From Biomphalaria glabrata (Eukaryota > Mollusca > Gastropoda > Planorbidae): a stretch of DNA of 64,000 nucleotides. This document shows, in pieces, positions 42,510-64,000 of this stretch (position 1 is the stretch's first letter; every line of letters starts with the position of its first letter). Both the position numbers and the translations under genes were made by a program. The notes beneath the pieces are model-generated. The model did no database searches, had not been told where the DNA came from, and saw only the letters and a program-made list of their open reading frames with translations. The DNA lies in contig NC_074721.1 of the NCBI RefSeq assembly GCF_947242115.1, forward strand, positions 2,700,001 to 2,764,000, written 5' to 3'.

Positions 42510-42960
42510 GTTTGTCCTAAGACTAAGACAGCTTTATTGATCCTTGTGGAAATTTGTTGTGATTACTGTGCTAATTCTGCTAATATTATATGATATTACG
42601 TCATTGTTTGTTGTTTATGTTTTGTGCGAAAGCAAAGGATCGGACGGAAATAAAAAGTTAGTTATATATGTCTACCTCGATAAAGACAGTCTCGTTATTA
42701 TCATTATTATTTAATAACGTCTACAGTAATTTATTATTAATCTGTGACAACAGAACAATTACAAGGACTCTTTTTTTTTCTCATATACAGACAACACAAC
42801 AGAAACATGCACATAAATAGGACAGACAAAACATACAAAAAGAGTTCATTCAGCGACTACACACAGACATCCTGGTCCTTTTCTTGTTTCCTGAGTATAT
42901 GGAACGAGGAATGTGCCTTTATCTCTGTGTCTTTCTGAGTATTTTATTAGGTTTTGATTT
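42510..42960 (-). repeat. Retroposon 3' end ending in TCTTAG repeats, with an insertion
   Basis: 42510-42576 and 42750-42960 on the minus strand match 63045-63180: GTGTGTAGTCGCTGAATGAA, GTAATCACAACAAATT and CAAGGATCAATAAAGC, followed by TCTTAGTCTTAG. About 175 unrelated bases (42577-42750) separate the two parts. I could not name the family. The short reading frame here is not meaningful. Confidence 0.55.
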
Positions 42961-43572
42961 TGTATTTGAAGTAATTTTTTTTTAATTATTTTTTTTGAAA
43001 ACCTGTGGTTTAGCCCTTCCGCCAAAGTCGGGTCTGCTAAAGTGTAGGGGCCACTACAGCTCTTATGCCACACTTTGGTCTTATAGAACGACTAATTGGC
43101 TTCAATTTGCAAAGTGAGAAAGGTGACATTAACAGCGCGCGAGTGGTTTCTTTTGATTTGCTTCTGTTAATGTAGAACAATTACACTACAACATATACTG
43201 CACTTACGTAATGTAGCCACGTAGGCCTAATGTACTATGTTTTGTAACAAAATTAAGGCCCACAGCTTAGAGGCGGACGTACTGTATTGTTATTGTTACA
43301 ATGTAAGAGACGGATGAGCCAGTCAGCGTGGTGAGTTTACGGTATAGTGTACTATAAATATAGTCTACCCCTACGGCTAAGGGTCCCGCGCACTGCTAAG
43401 GCCGCCCCTGCACACATTCGATATTATGTATATATACATTCTGCGCTATTTTGTGGTAAAATTGTATTGCTATTTTAGTCGGCACTATTTCGAAGACATT
43501 ATTTTCTCAATGCTGCTTTGTCGTATGCAATTTTGGCAGGTACTACTAGCAGGTTTTACTCTTGGATGCTCC

Positions 43573-43621
43573 TTAACCCTTAAGGCGCGTGTGTAAAACA
43601 GCTCAGCACTTTAAGGGTTAA
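43573..43621. mobile_element. 49-bp piggyBac-like mini-element
   Basis: TTAA-CCCTTAAGGCGC at the left and CACTTTAAGGG-TTAA at the right form an almost complete inverted repeat inside TTAA. This could be a minimal piggyBac-type MITE or simply a short palindrome. Confidence 0.35.
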
Positions 43622-44382
43622 AACAAGATTAACTTGGCAGCCTCTACTATCAGACGCGACCGTCGTCGAGATAGCGCGCTTCATCGAAGAGAAAGGTGAG
43701 AGGTTGGCTAATCAGTAACGCCTCTATGTGAAGGTTCAGATCAACTATCATTTTTAAAAACTTATATCAATCAACTCACTCTGACACAACAGAAATCAAG
43801 AGAAACTAATCAGTTAATTAACTATTGGTAATTAATTATTTTGTTGGGTATCAAACAAGATAAATATAGATAAATTGAACTTGACTGATGTACCGTGGTG
43901 GTATAAACTGAAATACCCCCCCCCTTTTTTTTTTTCGGGTAGTTCTCTCTTTTTAAAAAAATAATAAATGCATTTAAAAAGCGACTACGGTAACATTAAC
44001 ACAGATACTCACTTCTTTCTCCATCCACCCCTTTCCCAACTGGTCCTACACGGGATAGAATCATAGCGTATTGAGAAAGCTAAAAGCATTTCCGTGTGCT
44101 CATGGAGACCGCGGAAAATCTGTTATAAGTTATACATTTTAATTTAATAATTTACACCTAGGATTAGCGTGGGCCTATGAAATTGCGGGCCCACTGCGGT
44201 TGCATTGCCCATAAGGACGACCCTGTAAAAATAGCGGCGTATGCTAGGACGTGGGACGACTAATGATAATTGTATATAGTGCTGTTAAGAAATATAATGT
44301 AGGCTCAAGGCGATGACTCAGAACTCTGACTAGACAATTAAAACTTAATTAATGAAACAAAAAAAAAACAAAAAAAAGAGAC

Positions 44383-44456
44383 TGGCCAGTATGGGGATCG
44401 AACCCACGACATTCGCGTTATTAGCACGACGCTCTAACCAACTGAGCTAACCGGCC
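44383..44456 (-). tRNA. tRNA-Ile (anticodon AAU)
   Basis: The 74-nt cloverleaf reads on the minus strand. Acceptor GGCCGGT pairs with ACTGGCC (one G-U) and the discriminator is A. The D arm is GCTCAGTTGGTTAGAGC. The anticodon stem TCGTG/CGCGA carries loop CTAATAA with anticodon AAT. The T arm is GTGGG-TTCGATC-CCCAT. The A box TAGCTCAGTTGG and B box GGTTCGATCCC are intact, and a T-run downstream on the minus strand (44371-44377) is a Pol III terminator. There is no intron. CCA is not encoded, as expected. It reads codon AUU, and AUC/AUA after A34-to-inosine editing. It is divergent from ATIC, about 530 bases upstream of its start. Confidence 0.96.
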
Positions 44457-44987
44457 GTTATGCAAACGACAAAATGTTTTTCTATGACTTTTATTAAAAA
44501 AAAAAGCCACACGCTTTGTGAAATTAAAAATGTGTGGTGTTTACATACATATAGATCTATCTACTTCCATCAAGACTTGAATATAGTTTAGTAGAAAAGA
44601 AAAGTAAAATCAAAACAATCTAGACTCCAGATCTAGATCTAGACTAATAGTAGTCCAGATCTAGACTAGAGAAATCTAGTTCTATATTTAGATCTGCGAC
44701 TCGACACCGGAAGCACATGGTAAAAACCTCGGTCAGGGCCAAAATTTGACGTTGTTTATTAACCCGTGCTTTTATCACGTTGTTTTGCTGTGTATTTCAT
44801 CTTACAGTACATCACTTATTATAGAATCTAGATTAGATCTAGATTCTATGCTAATTTGCATTACAAATCTTGCTTTGTAAGCAAACTAAATTTCATTCAC
44901 TCTTATCTAAGTTTAGAATTTGACAGCTCTGGTGACTGAATTAACTTCAAACTTGTCTTAGTCGTCTTAGAATTAGAAAGAAAAAAA

Positions 44988-59865
<14,878 letters not shown>

Positions 59866-60681
59866 GACACAGGCTGTCCCATCAATGAGAGTCTCCCTTG
59901 TTGGATTTACGGATGTGTTCATTATCAACATTTTAGTTAATGTTACAATTGATATTGTTTATGTTTTAGCTTTGTTACTTTTGTAACTGAAGATAATTTA
60001 CTTTTTTTTTTAGATGCATTTAAAACGAGATTTTTGTTTCATGTGATTTTTTTTTTCTTTATAGTGATAATGAAGTATTTGAGGATGTCTTGTAAGTTTT
60101 GTTCTGTTTATGTGCTGGTAACCAATTTGTAATGTTTTTTAAAATTAGTTGACTTTTATTTTCTTGGAAACTTGAAATTAATGTAAATGTTGTAGTCCTG
60201 AGATGAATGTAATCTTTATAGTCCACAGTATTACACTACAATCAACATACATTTGTAAACATTTTGTGCATTTAACTGTATACTACCTGTTTTAAGTCAA
60301 TAATTAACATAAACAAATTGTGATTTACTAAAATATACATTCGATTGATTTACTATACTGTCAGAATGATCTCCCAGTGTAGGGGCATAACATGTACCTA
60401 ATCAGAGAAATGTGTTAAAAAACTCTTCAATGTACTATGTCATTGTTTCAATACTATTGGTTGGATTTCAATACAAATGCACACTGCTTGCTCATGGAAA
60501 TCATTCATGTGGAATCATCAGTCATATCATTTTGATCCAGACATCTACTCAGTATCCTCATCACATTTTTTTTGTGTGTGTTTCAATCTTAATGCTTTGT
60601 GAAGGGCTTTCAAGATTTACATTCAAACTGCAAATACTCAGGGCTTTAATGTGATTCCAAATGTTGTACAAGTTAAATGGG

Positions 60682-60687
60682 AATAAA
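60682..60687 (+). terminator. Candidate ATIC polyadenylation signal
   Basis: An AATAAA lies 817 bases after the ATIC stop codon, followed by TTGTCCCTCTTCTTTTATTT (U-rich downstream element). A second AATAAA at 61264-61269 is an alternative. The intervening sequence contains no recognised gene. Confidence 0.45.
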
Positions 60688-62029
60688 CTTGAAGTGTACT
60701 AGAGTTGTCCCTCTTCTTTTATTTCTAGTAACAAGTGTCATTTTACATTTTTTTTTTTCATTTCAAGAAATGTACTTATTACTTTGAAGTAACTGTACAG
60801 TATCTCTCTGAAGGCCAGTTTCTGTGCTGAAAAGCTACTTCTATACCAAATGCCTACTGTGGTACTTAGTAAAATTGGTAGAAATAACTAGAGGATTTTT
60901 AGTTTTTAAATCAATTCTAGTCGTAGAGATATTTAATGAGATTTACTCTTCACACAATAGCAACATTTTGTTACTGATATTAAATATTTTAACATATTTA
61001 TGTTTCAATTCATCAAAGAAAAATGAATCTCTAACAAGAAAAAACATAACAGTACTTTAAACAAAAAAACAAAGCTTATATTATACTAAAAAAAAAAAAG
61101 ATTATAAGATGTAGTTGTATGTAACAATCATTTGTTTTTTGAGTGTTAGATGTGATGTCTGGATGTTAAGATGAAATTGTGTTGATCTGTCACTGATATT
61201 ATAATTTAGTGTAGATTTCTATTCTAAACAATCACTGAACACTCACTTAAATACACATTGTACAATAAAATGAAGCAAGTTAAATCTCTTGGTTCAAGTT
61301 CATGACTACTACTACATCTCACAATGGTTCTGGTTCTACCGCATAACTAGATTTTTGTCTACAACTTACTTTTCTTTGTCCTTCCCAAACTTAGGATTAT
61401 TCATTAACCTCTCTGCATTTGGAAATAGCCACGCCTTACCCCCCCCCCCCACACACACACACCACCACCAAATCTTCCGCTGCTCCTTTTATTTGAATTC
61501 CTTCGTTTCTAAGAAAGCATGCTTGCTACTAAAGCTCGTCAACAATCATTCTTGATGTTGCTGTGGAGATGGTTGCAGAAAACTAAAAATAAACTTAGCT
61601 TCATTATGCTATGTGACATTGCATCAATTAGTTTGGGTCAGTCATGTAATTAAATTTGTAATAGATCAACACTAATGAATCTGAGCAATTACAAATATTT
61701 TTACCAATTTTTTTGTTTGTTAAACGCTTTTATCTTTCTCAAGATGCTATGGTTCTATCACTGGACCAGTTGGAAAGCGACAAGGGGGAGAAATAAGGTT
61801 GATATCTGGGTGATGGTTACTGTGATCGCTTTTTAAATGTTTTATTTTTCTTTTAAAGTTGTACTACCGACAGAGTTGATACAAGCTTTGTAAAAACCTG
61901 TAACGAATTTCCCTATGCTTAGTTAAAACATTAAACTCCAGATTGTATACAATGTACATATTCAAGTTGGTCAACTTCCCAATCCTTTGAACATGTGACT
62001 CGTTTAGTAGATTTTTCTTGTTTATAAGC

Positions 62030-62640
62030 TAGGTGTTTTAATAAATGAAAAGCTGTCATGGAATCCCCATATTGATGAAACTATCCAAAAAATCAAACAA
62101 AGCATTAGGATTTATTTTTAAAAATTTCTATAAATCAAATAAGAACATAAAACAAAATGTTATTTAACCTTGGTTAGGCCATTAATAGAATATGCATCCT
62201 CTGTTTGGGACCCCTCAGCTCATGAAAACATTAAGAAACTGGAACAGACACAAAATAGAGCAGTGAGATTCATAACAAACAAATATTCACATTTGACTAG
62301 AGTAACACCTTTAGTAAAATCACTAAATTTAGAAAGCCTTATAAAAGTAAAGTAGCAATTATACATAAAACACTGAACCATAATCTTCAAATATAAAAAC
62401 AAAATTTAATAAAATACTCAGAAAGACACAAAGACAACAGCACATTCTTCGTTCCATATGCTAGGACAAATTTGTGCAAATGCTCCTTCCCTAGCTCTAT
62501 TAGAGCATGGAATGTGTTGCCTGAGCTAGCCAGGAAAACCAGTGACTTGGCAGAATTTAGGTCATTGGTTAAAATGCATGACGCGTAGGGCGTAATCTTC
62601 TTTATTGAAGTAACGTCTGTATTATATAAGATAAGAGTGT
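62030..62640 (+). repeat. CR1/Jockey-superfamily LINE, reverse-transcriptase end and 3' tail
   Basis: 62030-62355 encodes LGVLINEKLSWNPHIDETIQ and then VRPLIEYASSVWDPSAHENI, KKLEQTQNRAVRFITNKYS, the thumb/C-terminal block of a CR1/Jockey reverse transcriptase, with internal stops. The tail contains CCCTAGCTCTATTAGAGCAT, CTGAGCTAGCCAGGAAAACC, ATGCATGACGCGTAGGGC and ends TATTATATAAGATAAGA. This is the longest copy here and identifies the dispersed tails elsewhere in the window. Confidence 0.85.
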
Positions 62641-62859
62641 GATATGTGGTTCACAATAATAATAATAAGGCTTGTCTTCAAGTCGAAGATATATGAGGAA
62701 TGTAGTTCACACTAGCGCAAACTTAATAGAACTACGGTATAAGAAATAAAGGATTTGTGTTAGTTCATGGTTTGTTAAGCGCACAATGTGCATAATGAAC
62801 GGAATCATGTTTTACAGTGTAGCAGTATTTCGAAAAATAGGTCAGTTGATGATAACACT

Positions 62860-63180
62860 GTCAATTTGGTACTCCTAAATGGGTTTGAAAGTAGAAAAAA
62901 TCTTGGAAGACAACGACCAACAGCTCCATCAGAACTATGTCAGTGGGAGACTGTTGTCAATCAAAACAAGAACAGAGCGGTACAAAAACTCTTACCTTAC
63001 TGGGTCAGACTATATCAACGCCACTCAGTTAATCAGGAATTATGACAAGGACCATGATGCCTGTGTGTAGTCGCTGAATGAACTCTTTTATGTTGTGTCT
63101 GTTGTGTTTTTGTAATCACAACAAATTCCCAAAAGGATCAATAAAGCAGTCTTAGTCTTAGCTTAAGTCTTAGTCTTAGA
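62860..63180 (+). repeat. Unnamed retroposon 3' end with TCTTAG tail
   Basis: The region reads GTGTGTAGTCGCTGAATGAA, GTAATCACAACAAATTCCC and GGATCAATAAAGCAGTC, then TCTTAGTCTTAG repeats; the same 3' end occurs inverted at 42510-42960. A frame upstream reads through KILEDNDQQLHQNYVSGR without homology I recognise. Confidence 0.5.
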
Positions 63181-63195
63181 ACACTAAGTTGAGCC

Positions 63196-64000
63196 CACTA
63201 GAGGATCCAGAACTTTGGAGTAACGCTCAGTAAACCCTAAGCATAAACCAAAAGCGTTTTCTTGCATTCTTCACAGCAGAAACGCATTCTCCTAACATCT
63301 ACAGCTCATTATTCCTCCTATTCAAAAAGGACCTTTTGAAAATATTTTACGTGAAAAATATTATAATATCAATTTACATGCCATTACTACATGGCCAATA
63401 CAACCGATTAGTTCCTTGAAAAGATAAGATACCCCACAATTTTAGATTAAGGCTTTAAGGATCGCCGCCAAAAAAAATTATTTGAAAAATTAAAAAAATA
63501 TATAAAAAAGCAGCCACGTTGAGGCTTTTCTCTTGACAGCCAGTATTCTGGGGGGGCGTCTGAAGCTCCCCCAGTGGGGTCCGGGGTGAAGCCCCTACGC
63601 CAAAGGCGTTTTCTTGCATTCTTCACTGCAGAAACGCATTCCTATATCTTATCTTATATAATACAGACGTTACTTCAAAAAAAAGAAGATGATTACGTCC
63701 TACGCGTCATTCTCCTGACATCTACAGCTCATTATTCATCGTATTTAAAAAGGACCTTTTGAAAATGTTTTACTTGAAAAATATTATAATATGAAGTTAC
63801 AGGCCCTCACTACATTGCAAATACAACCGATTTGTTCCATGAAAAGATAAGATACTTTGAGGATCGTCGCCGAAAAAAATAATTTGAAAAATAATATTTT
63901 AAAAAAAAAGCTCATTTGTATATGATACATTTTGTTCAATAGGCATGTTTGTAACTTGGTTTTGTTATATAAGTCAAAGCTCTAAACAAAAAATTTCGGA
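63196..64000. mobile_element. Relative of the 2.2-kb hAT-like element, inverted and cut by window end
   Basis: Starts CACTAGAGGATCCAGAACTT, the inverse of the right end at 7226. It contains AAAGCGTTTTCTTGC, GCAGAAACGCATTCTCCT and GATCGCCGCC, as in the inverse of 6360-6620. Two tandem units of roughly 360 bases are visible (about 63243-63600 and 63600-64000). A 60-base LINE tail is inserted at 63648-63708. Confidence 0.8.
63648..63708 (-). repeat. Very short LINE tail insertion (CR1/Jockey superfamily)
   Basis: ATCTTATCTTATATAATACA, GACGTTACTTCAAA and GATTACGTCCTACGCGT are the last 60 bases of the LINE family at 62030-62640, interrupting the hAT-like copy. CATTC occurs on both sides, a likely target duplication. 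Confidence 0.75.

Overview
The window is animal nuclear DNA: AT-rich, with GT-AG introns and a dense load of transposable elements. The gene families, the tRNA-headed SINEs, the AT/TCTAGA-rich filler and the SPIN-like hAT copies fit a gastropod mollusc, most likely a freshwater pulmonate snail. That assignment is an inference; no species-diagnostic sequence was tested.

Three host genes can be read exon by exon with every splice phase closing. PDSS1 (minus strand, ~14.4-27.2 kb, 10 coding exons, 434 aa) is the catalytic subunit of polyprenyl diphosphate synthase for ubiquinone side chains. A FAXC-like gene (plus strand, ~30.9-37.9 kb, 6 coding exons, 284 aa) encodes a membrane-anchored, GST-fold failed-axon-connections/metaxin-type protein. 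ATIC (plus strand, ~45.0-59.9 kb, 18 coding exons, 590 aa) is the bifunctional enzyme of the last two steps of purine synthesis. Two partial or unrecognised coding pieces lie to the left: one C-type-lectin-like exon (1373-1573) and a small unidentified minus-strand ORF (11653-11991). A tRNA-Ile(AAU) gene sits on the minus strand at 44.4 kb, just upstream of ATIC.

The most notable finding is in the ATIC introns. Five introns (1, 2, 6, 8 and 9) each carry one copy of a box C/D snoRNA of 77-86 nt, with C box, C' box, D box and a closing terminal stem. All share an 11-12 nt guide complementary to the 18S rRNA segment ACGAACGAGACU. The guide register matches vertebrate SNORD30 (18S Am1383). ATIC therefore appears to be a multi-copy snoRNA host gene here; in human, SNORD30 sits in SNHG1.

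The rest is mobile DNA. 0-9 kb holds nested DNA transposons: a piggyBac-like element, a Harbinger-like MITE, SPIN-like hAT copies and a 2.2-kb hAT-like element with perfect 8-bp target duplications, related sequence reappearing inverted at 63.2-64 kb. 8.3-11 kb is an I/Nimb-type LINE. Several tRNA-derived SINE families are scattered through introns and intergenic DNA. LINE tails of at least three families occur throughout. One broken Ty3/Gypsy fossil lies at ~41.1-41.8 kb. ATIC intron 7 carries a 995-bp terminal-inverted-repeat element, and introns 11 and 15 carry related LINE insertions.
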